This document shows positions 11,701 through 19,120 of a stretch of 64,000 bases of DNA, in pieces. Each line of letters opens with the position of its first letter. The first letter of the stretch is position 1. This DNA comes from Polaribacter marinaquae (GTDB taxonomy: Bacteria; Bacteroidota; Bacteroidia; Flavobacteriales; Flavobacteriaceae). Where the stretch lies: positions 2,372,001 through 2,436,000 of the forward strand of contig NZ_CP150496.1 in NCBI RefSeq assembly GCF_038019025.1. The letters are read 5' to 3'. The notes beneath the pieces were generated by a model. It searched no databases. It saw nothing but the letters and a program-made list of their open reading frames with translations, and was not told where the DNA came from. Made by a program: the position numbers and the translations under genes.

Positions 11701-13228
11701 GCTAAATAGCAATTCTATATCAGAAATACCAACTGAAATTGGAGAATTGGCTAACTTAGAACAGTTAACATTCAATAATCAATATAATTCTAATATTCAA
11801 GAATATGTTTTAAATACATTACCGGTAGAAATTAATAATATTGCTTCATTAAAAAGATTGGAGTTAAGTTCTAATCAATTAGAAGGAAATTTAGATTTTT
11901 CAAATTTAACAAATTTGATATCTTTAAATGCATCTGGAAATGAAATTACAGGTTTAAAAATAGGTGTTGCTCCGTCTAATTTTGATAATAGTTATAATTC
12001 AGAAGAACAATTTTCTAATACTTTTAGTTTTTATAATCAATACTTAAACTGTATTTCAGTTCCAGAGAATACTATTTCAGACTGGGAAGCAACTTCTTTT
12101 GCAAGTCAATATTCAAATATAGTTTGGGGACAAGATTGTAGTGCTTATAATAATGTGCCAGAAAATGAAATTAAAGCTTTGGTAGATTTATATAATAATT
12201 TAGGGGGAGCAAATTGGACAAACAACACCAATTGGAATGGAAATTTAGCAAAAGCACTTATTAACAATCCATACAATGCTACAAAATGGCAAGGTATAAC
12301 CACCAAAATTGTTGATGGAGGTAAGCATATTACTAATATTTCTTTGAGTAGTAATAAGCTTAAAGGAGAATTACCAGAGAGTATTGGGAATTTAACTAAG
12401 TTAACAAATTTACAGATAGGTTCTAATGAAATTTCGGGAGCAATTCCATCTACTTTTGGGAATTTAACCTCTTTAGAAACTTTATATTTGAATAGCAATA
12501 AGATTACAAGTTTACCAACAGAAATGAGTAATATGTTAGCCTTAAAAACGGTATATCTACAAAATAATGAGATTAAGGGGAATTTACCAGATTTTACAAA
12601 TGCAATTAATTTAACAAGTTTATATGTTAGTAGCAATAAATTTCAGTTTGGTGATTTAGAGGATGAGTTTGCGGATTATCAGAATTTACAAACATTTAGT
12701 TATTCTAATCAAGCAAAAGTTGGGGTAGAGGAAATTGTAGATTTTGGTGATGGTTATGATAAAACTCTAGAAGCAGTTGTTAGTGGAACTAATAATATTT
12801 ACCAATGGTATAAAAATGGAAGTCCAATTACAGATGCTATTAGTAAAGAATATGTTATTACAGATGCAACACAACAAGATGCTGGATATTATTTTTGTCT
12901 TGTTTCTAATCCTATTATTACAGGATTTAATATAGAAACACATAGGGTTACTCTTAATTATGATGAAATATTAAGTATTAATAATGAAGTTGTATTAGGT
13001 AACTATATAAAATTATATCCTAATCCTGTTAAAGATGTTTTACAAATTCAAAATATTAATAATGTAAATATTAAAAAAATTGAAGTATATAATCTTTTAG
13101 GTAAAAGATTACAATTAATTAAAAATCCTATAAATAAAATAAATATTTCTAATTTATCAGAAGGTGTTTATTTATTGAAAATAGATACAGCAAAAGGTAA
13201 TATTATGAAAAGAATTATTAAAAAGTAA
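5738..13228 (+). CDS. Giant leucine-rich-repeat surface protein with T9SS sorting domain
   Basis: A 2,496-residue secreted protein. Residues 1-19 are a signal peptide (ending INA). Seven LRR modules follow. Each opens with a plant-LRR-like cap: acidic helix, then Leu/Ala-rich 'ALxxxYxxTxG..W', then a W-x-G-(I/V)-T strand, at about residues 20, 185, 686, 1117, 1548, 1899 and 2139. The LRRs are of the L-x-x-L-P-x-x-I-x-x-L type, and most modules end in a Cys-containing segment (CVEVP...DSC). An Ig-like domain (YQWYKNGSP...DAGYYFCLV) lies at about 2345-2400. A type A T9SS C-terminal domain (IKLYPNPVKD... to ...MKRIIKK) occupies 2424-2496, so the protein is probably exported by type IX secretion and anchored or released at the surface. 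Residues of about 499-1777 derive from a 431-residue unit in three tandem copies. A role in adhesion or substrate binding is inference. Confidence 0.93.
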   Translation: MRGKLLLIFAFISITINAQISQTERQALIDFYNATDGANWTNNTNWNTDINITSDVSNWYGVTVTEINGQDYVTEINLSNNNLNGSFSSLVNLSYLTSVDFSENMSFSGGVNFDNHAATIDNVKLNNTGITSLKLHKYVTLNIKDVPNLNCVEVPSSLINSYHSLSMNNFDLGIKITDNCSGVLPLDATEKAALKAIFNATNGTAWSYNNYGSTEIIANTNPEDLRGIVTKDFGTVRRITKLFFHGMGLNGGLPVEIGDFSELLELKLSQNQISSIPNEIGGLSKLNHLDVSINNTLTTIPSTVGDLAELISLKFNTTQIDLLPTTIENLIKLEILEFGSTKITLIPPQIGSLSELTRLVAAPNNIASIPTELGQLSKLTYLDFSNCKLSNTPSAFANLTNLETLYLNNNELQVVAGLGGFTKLKFLRLHSNRLGEDNPNFNTDLPEDLSDLVLLEELTLYSNQLKKLPTNIGALLNLTSLKIYNNRLTFLPNSIGNLTSLKELQVQGNELTSLPVTIGGLTSLEKLYLSQSSNSNKISTLPEEIGDLSSLKELYLENMQTYDSSTGTYTHYLTSLPSTMNQLTNLEVLEAENNEIGGLVDLTNVIKLKRLQLNNNKIEDLKIDAPVTNFNLSSNVTYHFNISNNPYLSCVEVPTAEVTNWETRYAQRSQIADNGIAFSDSCSGFRVPLSEREALVALYIATNGGDKVDATTGVTWVGTNWSSDATELTNVGSWQGVTTEIINGQKHVTKIELISNQLSGVVPKEIADLPELTLLNLSSGKITSVATEIGELSKLTHLNLSSNSLESLPLGIGDFTSLIELNLSYQRINTNTSQYTSTLTTLPNEIGNIATLEKLDLSYNGLTSLPSGIGNFTSLKELRLNNQITSPVRYQPINTLNSLPDEIGNIVSLEKLYLQNNIIANIPSTINGLTSLKELQIQGNELTSLPATIGGLTSLEKLYLSQSSNSNKISTLPEEIGDLSSLKELYLENMQTYDSSTGTYTYYLTSLPSTMNQLTNLEVLEAENNEIGGLVDLTNVIKLNRLQLNNNKIEDLKIDAPVTNFNLSSNVTYHFNISNNPYLSCVEVPTAEVTNWETRYAQRSQIADNGIAFSDSCSGFRVPLSEREALVALYIATNGGDKVDATTGVTWVGTNWSSDATELTNVGSWQGVTTEIINGQKHVTKIELISNQLSGVVPKEIADLPELTLLNLSSGKITSVATEIGELSKLTHLNLSSNSLESLPLGIGDFTSLIELNLSYQRINTNTSQYTSTLTTLPNEIGNIATLEKLDLSYNGLTSLPSGIGNFTSLKELRLNNQITSPVRYQPINTLNSLPDEIGNIVSLEKLYLQNNIIANIPSTINGLTSLKELQIQGNELTSLPATIGGLTSLEKLYLSQSSNSNKISTLPEEIGDLSSLKELYLENMQTYDSSTGTYTYYLTSLPSTMNQLTNLEVLEAENNEIGGLVDLTNVIKLNRLQLNNNKIEDLKIDAPVTNFNLSSNVTYHFNISNNPYLSCVEVPTAEVTNWETRYAQRSQIADNGIAFSDSCSGFRVPLSEREALVALYIATNGGDKVDATTGVTWVGTNWSSDATELTNVGSWQGVTTEIINGQKHVTKIELISNQLSGVVPKEIADLPELTLLNLSSGKITSVATEIGELSKLTHLNLSSNSLESLPLGIGDFTSLIELNLSYQRINTNTSQYTSTLTTLPDEIGNIATLEKLDLSYNGLTSLPSGIGNFTSLKELRLNNQITSPVRYQPINTLNSLPDEIGNIVSLEKLYLQDNVLESLPSTITNLILLETFNINNNRISGSINLGLSEVLNDFRADFNNISELKIAVAPTIFGTNTTNPRANRLRLNRNALGCVEVPSDELVAWQLSNYKEEGGIIDNGVVYSDNCNSVTNNSIPDIERDALIALYNSTKGMDWRNDLSSSYNGVVWETDSSLKRNVGAWFGITTEVINGQKHVTKVELNSNELDGTIPSVIKNLTQLKELELNSNSISEIPTEIGELANLEQLTFNNQYNSNIQEYVLNTLPVEINNIASLKRLELSSNQLEGNLDFSNLTNLISLNASGNEITGLKIGVAPSNFDNSYNSEEQFSNTFSFYNQYLNCISVPENTISDWEATSFASQYSNIVWGQDCSAYNNVPENEIKALVDLYNNLGGANWTNNTNWNGNLAKALINNPYNATKWQGITTKIVDGGKHITNISLSSNKLKGELPESIGNLTKLTNLQIGSNEISGAIPSTFGNLTSLETLYLNSNKITSLPTEMSNMLALKTVYLQNNEIKGNLPDFTNAINLTSLYVSSNKFQFGDLEDEFADYQNLQTFSYSNQAKVGVEEIVDFGDGYDKTLEAVVSGTNNIYQWYKNGSPITDAISKEYVITDATQQDAGYYFCLVSNPIITGFNIETHRVTLNYDEILSINNEVVLGNYIKLYPNPVKDVLQIQNINNVNIKKIEVYNLLGKRLQLIKNPINKINISNLSEGVYLLKIDTAKGNIMKRIIKK
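7231..8523 (+). repeat. LRR tandem repeat, copy 1 (1,293 bp)
   Basis: First of three in-frame direct repeats of 431 codons. Relative to copy 2 it differs at only five positions, all in the first 334 bases: 7253, 7284, 7448, 7559 and 7564. They give Val/Ile, Val/Ala, His/Tyr and Lys/Asn changes plus one silent change. The remainder of the unit is identical to copy 2. Confidence 0.95.
8524..9816 (+). repeat. LRR tandem repeat, copy 2 (1,293 bp, hybrid)
   Basis: The middle copy carries the copy 3 bases at the five left-hand variable sites and the copy 1 bases at the six right-hand variable sites. It is therefore a mosaic of its two neighbours. The switch lies in about 610 bases that are identical in all three copies (offsets 334-944 of the unit). 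Confidence 0.95.
9817..11068 (+). repeat. LRR tandem repeat, copy 3 (about 1,252 bp, then diverges)
   Basis: Matches copy 2 throughout the left part, then differs from copies 1 and 2 at 10762, 10786, 10822, 10853, 10873 and 10906. The 10853 change turns Asn into Asp in LPNEIG; the others looked at are silent. Similarity stops after 11068, where the sequence continues into a different LRR stretch. Confidence 0.93.
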
Positions 13229-13244
13229 GGGGTTTGTTTTTGAG

Positions 13245-13294
13245 ATCAAATAATAAAACCAGACATTTCTAAATGTCTGGTTTTATTATTTGAT
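13245..13294. terminator. Bidirectional intrinsic terminator
   Basis: A perfect 24-bp inverted repeat (arms 13245-13268 and 13271-13294, centre CT) with A/T-rich outer ends that act as U tracts on either strand. It sits between the convergent LRR gene and the RND exporter gene. Confidence 0.9.
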
Positions 13295-13305
13295 AAATAA
13301 ATTTT

Positions 13306-15681
13306 TTATTCTTCAATTTTATCTTCCTTCGGAGGGAAAATTCTCATTTTAGGTTCTTTAAATACCTTCTTGTTTGCAATTTTCTTTTCAAAAGTAAGTA
13401 ACAAAGAAGGTAGTAAAAGTAGGTTAGAAACCATGGCTAAAAGCAAGGTTACAGAAACCAAACCACCCAAAGCAATTGTACCACCAAAACTAGAAAGTGT
13501 AAATACTAAAAAGCCAAAAAATAAAACTATAGAAGTGTAAAACATACTTACACCAGTTTCTTTTAATGCTGAATAAACAGAAGGTTTAATTTTCCATCTA
13601 TTAGCGATCAATTCTTGTCTATATTTTGCTAAAAAATGAATGGTATCATCAACAGAAATACCAAAAGCAATACTAAATACTAAAATTGTAGATGGTTTTA
13701 TAGGGATGTCTAAAAAGCCCATTAAACCTGCAGTAATTAATAAAGGAAGCATGTTTGGTATCAAAGAAATTAAGATCATTTGTGGTGATCTAAACATCCA
13801 AGCCATAAATATTGCAATTAATAAAATAGCTAATGACAAAGAAATTACTAAATTGTTAATCAAGTAATTAGTCCCTTTTATAAAAACCAAAGCCTTACCA
13901 GTTAAAGAAACTGTATACTTATCTTCTGGAAATTCTTTTGCGATTACTGCTTTTAATCGTTCTTGAATGATATCCATTTTATCGGTACCAATATCTTTCA
14001 TAAAAGTTGTAATTCTTGCATATCTACCTGTAGAATCTACAAAGGTTTTAAGCATGCCAGCATCACTGTTAGAGTTTTTTGTGTAAGAAAAAATATAACT
14101 TTGTTCTTGATTTGTTGGTAACTGATAATATCTTGGATTTCCCTTATAATATGCCTGTTTAGAATATTTAACTAGGTTTACGACAGAAATTGGTTTCGAT
14201 AATTCTGGAAAAGTTTCAATGGTTTCATTTAATTCTTCCATCTTTTTTAAAGTTGAAAGTTTCATGACTCCTTTATCTTTTTTTGTATCAATCAAAATCT
14301 CTAAAGGCATGATACCACCAAACTCTTTTTCAAAAAAACGAATGTCTTTATAGAAATCCATTTTCTTAGGCATGTCTTCTATTAAGCTACCAGAAACTCG
14401 AATTTTATAAACTCCAATTATACCTAAAACAATAACGATAACGGTTGCAAAATAAATAGTAATTCTTTGATTTTTCACCATTTTCTCCATCCAATTCACA
14501 ACATTCTCAATCCATTTTCTTTCTAAATGGTTCAAGTGTTTTTTCTTAGGAAGTGGCATAAAACTATAGATAATTGGTATTATCAATAGAGCTAAAATAA
14601 AGATACTAATTATGTTTACAGAGGCTAGAATACCAAACTCTCTAAGTAAATTACTTTTTACAAAGACAAATGTTGCAAAACCAGAAGCCGTGGTAATATT
14701 TGTCATTAAAGTAGCGTTACCAATTTTAGAAATTACACGCTGTAAAGCTTTTGCTTGCTGGCCGTGTTTTTTTATTTCCTGTTGATATTTGTTGATAAGA
14801 AATACCGCATTTGGTACACCAATAACGATAATTAATGGCGGAATTAAAGCTGATAAAACAGTAATTTCATATCGAAACAATCCTATAAAACCAAAAGCCC
14901 AAATAACACCAATTAGAACTACAAGAAGTGTTATAAATGTTGCTCTAAAAGATCTAAAGAAAAAGAAAAATATTAATGCAGTAATACCTAATGCACCTAC
15001 TACAAAAAGTAAAATTTCATCTTGAATATTTTGGGCATTTAAGGTTCTAATATATGGCATCCCAGAAACCCTAACATCTAGATTGTTTTCTTTTTCAAAT
15101 TTTTCTATGGCAGGAATTAAAACATCAAAAATAAAATCTCTTCTTTGAGGTGTGTTTATAATTTCCTTTTTAATATAAATTGCGGTTTGTAAAGTACCTG
15201 TTTCTTTGTTATAAAGTAGGTTGTCGTAAAAAGGAAGCTTTTCAAAAAGTTGTGTTTTTATTGCGTTAACCTCTTCTTTAGTAGTTGGATTTTTTTCGTA
15301 TAGCGGTTCTAAGATAAACTTTCTCTTTTTTCTATCTGCTTTTAATTTTTGTACATCGGCAATAGATACTGTAAAATCTATTTCTTCTCTAGCATCAAAT
15401 TGCTCTACTAATTTATTCCAAGCATTAAATTTTTCTGGTGTAAAAACGGTTGAATCTTTAACGCCTAAGATTACTAAATTACCTTCTTCACCAAAAATTT
15501 CTAAGAATTTATTATACTCTAGATTTGCAGCATGATCTTCTGGTAAAAGATTTGCTTCTGTATATGAGAATTTCATATACTTCATTTGAGATGCTAAAAA
15601 AGCTGTTATTAGTGCAATTATTAATAAAACCAAGTATCGGTTTCTTAATATTAAACCAGCTGCTTTTGTCCAGAAATTCAT
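13306..15681 (-). CDS. RND superfamily (MMPL-type) exporter
   Basis: A 791-residue inner-membrane protein with two repeated halves. Each half has one N-terminal helix (about 12-30 and 410-428), a large periplasmic loop and a block of five helices (about 220-375 and 615-770), giving about 12 helices. The sterol-sensing/MMPL pattern is visible in the helix blocks (GVPNAVFLINKYQQE; FGISVDDTIHFLAKYRQE), the second with the Asp pair expected for proton coupling. The size and the lack of long docking domains fit the 'predicted exporter of the RND superfamily' group (lipid or hopanoid carriers) rather than AcrB-type drug pumps. The substrate is unknown. The short Lys/Glu-rich tail is cytoplasmic. 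It is transcribed alone, between its own promoter and a shared terminator. Confidence 0.85.
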   Translation of the reverse strand: MNFWTKAAGLILRNRYLVLLIIALITAFLASQMKYMKFSYTEANLLPEDHAANLEYNKFLEIFGEEGNLVILGVKDSTVFTPEKFNAWNKLVEQFDAREEIDFTVSIADVQKLKADRKKRKFILEPLYEKNPTTKEEVNAIKTQLFEKLPFYDNLLYNKETGTLQTAIYIKKEIINTPQRRDFIFDVLIPAIEKFEKENNLDVRVSGMPYIRTLNAQNIQDEILLFVVGALGITALIFFFFFRSFRATFITLLVVLIGVIWAFGFIGLFRYEITVLSALIPPLIIVIGVPNAVFLINKYQQEIKKHGQQAKALQRVISKIGNATLMTNITTASGFATFVFVKSNLLREFGILASVNIISIFILALLIIPIIYSFMPLPKKKHLNHLERKWIENVVNWMEKMVKNQRITIYFATVIVIVLGIIGVYKIRVSGSLIEDMPKKMDFYKDIRFFEKEFGGIMPLEILIDTKKDKGVMKLSTLKKMEELNETIETFPELSKPISVVNLVKYSKQAYYKGNPRYYQLPTNQEQSYIFSYTKNSNSDAGMLKTFVDSTGRYARITTFMKDIGTDKMDIIQERLKAVIAKEFPEDKYTVSLTGKALVFIKGTNYLINNLVISLSLAILLIAIFMAWMFRSPQMILISLIPNMLPLLITAGLMGFLDIPIKPSTILVFSIAFGISVDDTIHFLAKYRQELIANRWKIKPSVYSALKETGVSMFYTSIVLFFGFLVFTLSSFGGTIALGGLVSVTLLLAMVSNLLLLPSLLLTFEKKIANKKVFKEPKMRIFPPKEDKIEE

Positions 15682-15696
15682 TTAAAAAATTTTCTG

Positions 15697-15704
15697 CAAA
15701 GGTA
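15697..15704 (-). promoter_or_regulatory. -7 promoter box of the RND exporter gene
   Basis: On the minus strand TACCTTTG matches TAnnTTTG. A TTTG lies upstream, but with a 24-base spacer, longer than usual. The predicted start is about 10 bases before the ATG. Confidence 0.5.
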
Positions 15705-15733
15705 ACTAATTTGAAGTTGGGTTTTAACCAAAA

Positions 15734-15762
15734 AAAAGGTGTTTTTATTAAAAACACCTTTT
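15734..15762 (-). terminator. Intrinsic terminator after frr
   Basis: A 14-bp perfect inverted repeat (15734-15747 / 15749-15762) ending in a T run on the minus strand. It lies 13 bases beyond the frr stop and closes the pyrH-frr transcript. Confidence 0.85.
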
Positions 15763-15775
15763 GAATTAACAGTTC

Positions 15776-16330
15776 TTAAACTGTCATAATTTCTTTTTCT
15801 TTGATTGCTAATTTTTCCTCTGTTATTTTAACATAAGAATCTGTTAGCTTTTGTATATCTGCTTCAGAAGCCTTTTTTAAATCATCTGAAATATCTGTTT
15901 TTTTGATATCGTTGTTTGCATCTTTTCTTGCATTTCTAATACCAATCTTAGCATTTTCTGCTTCTGCTTTAGCTTGTTTTGCTAAGTTTATTCTTCTTTC
16001 TTCTGTTAATGGTGGTACGTTAATCATTATTATGTCACCATTATTCATCGGGTTAAAACCTAAATTAGCAATCATAATTGCTTTTTCTATAGGTTGTAAC
16101 ATGTTTTTTTCCCAAGGTTGTATTGCAATAGTTCTAGGGTCTGGTGTACTTACGTTTGCAACTTGCCCTAACGGAGTTTGAGAACCATAATAATCTACCA
16201 TTACATTGCCTAACATTGCAGGTGTAGCTTTACCTGCTCTAATAGTTCTTAATTCTTTTTCTAAATGAGCAATTGCATTATTCATTGCTTCTTTAGTTGT
16301 GTCTAATATAAATTCAATTTCTTCGTTCAT
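15776..16330 (-). CDS. frr: Ribosome recycling factor
   Basis: Releases the post-termination ribosome from mRNA together with EF-G. Its 184 residues match the usual length. Family segments are clear: LRTIRAGKATPAMLGNVMVD near 27-46, STPDPRTIAIQPWE near 61-74, and the C-terminal coiled-coil arm ending KLAIKEKEIMTV. It lies 23 bases downstream of pyrH on the same strand, the usual pairing, and is followed by an intrinsic terminator. Confidence 0.97.
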   Translation of the reverse strand: MNEEIEFILDTTKEAMNNAIAHLEKELRTIRAGKATPAMLGNVMVDYYGSQTPLGQVANVSTPDPRTIAIQPWEKNMLQPIEKAIMIANLGFNPMNNGDIIMINVPPLTEERRINLAKQAKAEAENAKIGIRNARKDANNDIKKTDISDDLKKASEADIQKLTDSYVKITEEKLAIKEKEIMTV

Positions 16331-16353
16331 CTTTCTAAATTTAAAGATTTTTC

Positions 16354-17064
16354 TTATTGATTATCAACAATAGTACCAATTTTTTCACCTGAAACTAGTT
16401 TTAGTAAGTTTCCGTTGGTATTCATGTCAAATACAATTATTGGTAATTTATTTTCTTCACTTAACGTAAATGCTGTCATATCCATAACTTTTAAACCTTT
16501 CTCAATAACTTCTTTAAAAGTTATTGTGTCAAATTTAATAGCATCTTTATTCTTTTCGGGATCTTCGTTATAAACACCGTCTACACGAGTTCCTTTTAAA
16601 ATTGCATCTGCATCAATTTCGATTGCTCTTAAAACAGCTGCTGTATCTGTTGTAAAATATGGGTTACCTGTTCCTGCTCCAAAAATTACAACTCTACCTT
16701 TTTCTAAATGTCTAATTGCTCTTCTTTTAATATAAGGTTCTGCAATTTCTTTAATTTCTAGAGCTGTTTGTAGTCTTGTATAAACGCCTTCGTCTTCTAA
16801 AGCACTTTGTAAAGCTAAACCATTAATACAAGTTGCTAACATACCCATATGGTCTCCTTGAACACGATCCATGCCATTTGCAGCACCAGCAACACCTCTA
16901 AAAATATTACCACCTCCAATAACAATTGCTACTTCGATACCTTTTGCTATAACTTCTTTAATTTCTTTAGCATATTCAGAAAGACGTTTTGGATCGATAC
17001 CATATTGTCTTTCTCCCATTAATGCTTCGCCACTTAATTTTAAGAGTATTCTTTTATATTGCAT
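16354..17064 (-). CDS. pyrH: UMP kinase
   Basis: Phosphorylates UMP to UDP in pyrimidine nucleotide synthesis. The 236-residue protein belongs to the amino-acid-kinase fold: N-terminal [11 protein letters not shown] (6-16), the GGGNIFRG loop (about 50-57), and the nucleotide-site segment [13 protein letters not shown] (about 130-142). As a hexameric cytoplasmic enzyme it is usually controlled by GTP and UTP. It starts its own transcript, separated from tsf by a strong terminator and preceded by a consensus -7 box. Confidence 0.97.
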   Translation of the reverse strand: MQYKRILLKLSGEALMGERQYGIDPKRLSEYAKEIKEVIAKGIEVAIVIGGGNIFRGVAGAANGMDRVQGDHMGMLATCINGLALQSALEDEGVYTRLQTALEIKEIAEPYIKRRAIRHLEKGRVVIFGAGTGNPYFTTDTAAVLRAIEIDADAILKGTRVDGVYNEDPEKNKDAIKFDTITFKEVIEKGLKVMDMTAFTLSEENKLPIIVFDMNTNGNLLKLVSGEKIGTIVDNQ

Positions 17065-17084
17065 AGTTTCTTTTAAGAGTTGCG

Positions 17085-17092
17085 CAAAATTA
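17085..17092 (-). promoter_or_regulatory. -7 promoter box of pyrH-frr
   Basis: Minus-strand TAATTTTG, an exact TAnnTTTG match about 20 bases before the pyrH start. The -33 region is only A/T-rich, with no TTG at the usual spacing. Confidence 0.55.
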
Positions 17093-17129
17093 CGTTTTTT
17101 TTTTGATTTTCTTTTTTTGAAAATAAAAA

Positions 17130-17161
17130 AACCTCGTTATCAAATATTTGATAACGAGGTT
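17130..17161 (-). terminator. Intrinsic terminator after tsf
   Basis: A perfect 32-base palindrome (16-bp arms, 17130-17145 and 17146-17161) followed on the minus strand by a T-rich run. It lies 28 bases beyond the tsf stop and separates rpsB-tsf from pyrH-frr. Confidence 0.9.
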
Positions 17162-17189
17162 AGAAAAAATATGTTTTTTAGAATAGTAA

Positions 17190-18155
17190 TTATCCTAAAG
17201 TAACTCTTTTAAAAGTAGATACTTCTACATCACCAAACGTTTTAACGTATTGTGCAACAGTCTTCTTTTCATCTTTAATAAAAGATTGGTCTAAAAGACA
17301 TTGTTCTGTATCTAAAGTAGTGTTGTCAGAAATAAATCTTTCCATTTTACCTGGTAAAATTCTATCCCAGATTTGTTCTGGTTTTCCTTCTGCTTTTAAT
17401 TCTGCTTTTGCATCTTCTTCAGCTTTAGCTAAAACTTCATCAGATAATTGAGACATAGAAATAAATTGAGGAACATTTTTTAAAGTTTTTCCTAATCTAC
17501 CTAACTCGATATTATCTTTTTCGATTACTGCAATTCTAGCTTCAGTTTCTGCAGCTACATAAGCAGGGTCTAAATCTTTGTAAGATAAAGTTGTAGCTCC
17601 CATAGATGCAATTTGCATTGCAAGATCTTTAGATAAAGTTTCTGCGTTATCTACAACAGCAGATAAACCAACTAAAGCAGCAATTTTACCAATGTGAGTA
17701 TAAGCACCAACATAAGCTGCTTCTACTTTTTCGAAAGCAGTTATTTCTAACTTCTCTCCAATAACACCAGTTTGCTCAACTAATTTATCAGCAACAGTCA
17801 TTCCACCAAAATCAGCAGCTAAGAAAGATTCTTTGTCTGCGTAATTTAAAGCGATGTCTGCAAATTGACCACCTAAAGCTACAAAAGATTCGTTTTTACC
17901 AACAAAATCAGTTTCACAAGCTAATACGATTGCTACACCTTCTGTTTTAGAGTCATTAATTCTAGTTACTGCAACTCCTTCTGTAGATTCTCTATCAGCT
18001 CTTTTAGCAGCAATTTTTTGACCTTTTTTACGTAAAATGTTTATTGCTTCGTCAAAGTTTCCTTCTGCTTCTACTAATGCCTTTTTACAGTCCATCATAC
18101 CAGCTCCAGTTGCTTCTCTTAATTTTTTAACGTCAGCAGCACTTACTTTTACCAT
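17190..18155 (-). CDS. tsf: Translation elongation factor Ts
   Basis: Nucleotide exchange factor that regenerates EF-Tu-GTP. The 321-residue protein begins with the UBA-like domain and the family signature TGAGMMDCKKAL (16-27). The exchange core follows, with ACETDFVGKNESF (about 78-90), the EF-Tu contact. It lies 49 bases downstream of rpsB on the same strand, the near-universal rpsB-tsf order. The likely transcript starts upstream of rpsB and ends at the palindrome just beyond tsf. Confidence 0.97.
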   Translation of the reverse strand: MVKVSAADVKKLREATGAGMMDCKKALVEAEGNFDEAINILRKKGQKIAAKRADRESTEGVAVTRINDSKTEGVAIVLACETDFVGKNESFVALGGQFADIALNYADKESFLAADFGGMTVADKLVEQTGVIGEKLEITAFEKVEAAYVGAYTHIGKIAALVGLSAVVDNAETLSKDLAMQIASMGATTLSYKDLDPAYVAAETEARIAVIEKDNIELGRLGKTLKNVPQFISMSQLSDEVLAKAEEDAKAELKAEGKPEQIWDRILPGKMERFISDNTTLDTEQCLLDQSFIKDEKKTVAQYVKTFGDVEVSTFKRVTLG

Positions 18156-18204
18156 GTCACTTTTTTTTTATTTAGAAACTTAAGATTTCTAATTAGTTAT
18201 TAAA

Positions 18205-18969
18205 TTATTTTTTTTCTTCTGAAGCAGCTTCTGCTTTTTTAGGAGCTTCTGCTTTTGCTTCTTTTACTTTTTCTTTATCTGCTTTTCTATCAGATAAACC
18301 TTCTGCAACTGCATCAGTAACAAAAGATAATACTTTGTCTATAGACTTAGAAGCATCATCGTTTGCAGGAATTACGTAGTCTACTTGTCTTGGATCAGAG
18401 TTTGTATCTACCATTGCAAAAATTGGAATGTTTAATTTTTGAGCTTCTGCTACAGCAATGTGCTCTTTTTTGATGTCTACTACAAATAATGCACCAGGTA
18501 AACGAGTCATATCAGAGATAGAACCTAAATTCTTTTCTAATTTTTCTCTTTGACGATTAATTTGTAATTTTTCTCTTTTAGATAATGCATCAAAAGAACC
18601 ATCTGTCTTCATTCTATCAATCTGAGCCATTTTCTTAACAGCTTTTCTAATAGTAACAAAGTTAGTTAACATTCCCCCAGGCCATCTTTCTGTAATATAA
18701 GGCATGCTTACAGATTTTGCTTTTTCTGCAACAATATCTTTAGCTTGCTTTTTTGTAGCAACAAATAAAATTTTACGTCCAGAGTTAGCGATCTTTTTTA
18801 AAGCTTCTGAAGTTTCTTCTATTTTAGCTGCTGTTTTATACAAATCGATGATGTGAACACCATTTCTTTCTGTATAAATATAAGGAGCCATGTTTGGGTT
18901 CCATTTTCTAGTAAGGTGTCCGAAGTGTACACCACTATCTAATAATTCTTGAATGTTTACGTTTGCCAT
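18205..18969 (-). CDS. rpsB: 30S ribosomal protein S2 (uS2)
   Basis: Structural protein of the small subunit needed for S1 binding. Its 254 residues contain HFGHLTRKWNPNMAPYIYTE near 17-36 and PGALFVVDIKKEHIAVAEA near 157-175, both typical of uS2. A Lys/Ala/Glu-rich tail (about 234-254) is longer than in E. coli. A -7 box lies just after the rpsI stop, about 145 bases upstream, and the intervening leader has two clear inverted repeats, so feedback control of rpsB-tsf is plausible. Confidence 0.97.
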   Translation of the reverse strand: MANVNIQELLDSGVHFGHLTRKWNPNMAPYIYTERNGVHIIDLYKTAAKIEETSEALKKIANSGRKILFVATKKQAKDIVAEKAKSVSMPYITERWPGGMLTNFVTIRKAVKKMAQIDRMKTDGSFDALSKREKLQINRQREKLEKNLGSISDMTRLPGALFVVDIKKEHIAVAEAQKLNIPIFAMVDTNSDPRQVDYVIPANDDASKSIDKVLSFVTDAVAEGLSDRKADKEKVKEAKAEAPKKAEAASEEKK

Positions 18970-19002
18970 TTTATAAATGTGTTTACTTTCTGTTTTGAAA
19001 TC

Positions 19003-19081
19003 AATATATAAGTAGTCTTACGAGTCTTATATATTTAGATACTAAACTGTTTAATATTAATTGTTTGTAATAATAACAGTT
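19003..19081 (-). promoter_or_regulatory. Structured 5' leader of rpsB-tsf (candidate S2 leader)
   Basis: The minus-strand leader holds two inverted repeats. The first is AACTGTT/AACAGTT, arms 19075-19081 and 19045-19051. The second is a perfect 10-bp stem AATATATAAG/CTTATATATT, arms 19026-19035 and 19003-19012, with a 13-base loop. The second stem ends 33 bases before the rpsB ATG. Other bacteria repress rpsB through S2 binding to its leader; that this RNA does the same is inference. Confidence 0.5.
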
Positions 19082-19112
19082 CTCGATAAAATATAATGCA
19101 AAATAAATTTTG

Positions 19113-19120
19113 CAAATATA
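19113..19120 (-). promoter_or_regulatory. -7 promoter box of rpsB-tsf
   Basis: Minus-strand TATATTTG, an exact TAnnTTTG match directly after the rpsI stop codon. A TTC lies 18 bases upstream at the -33 position, inside rpsI. The transcript would start near 19106. Confidence 0.55.

Noticed and set aside
15512..15757. Minus-strand frame overlapping the start of the RND exporter
   Set aside because: It lies in another frame over the exporter's start, its promoter and the frr terminator; composition is not protein-like.
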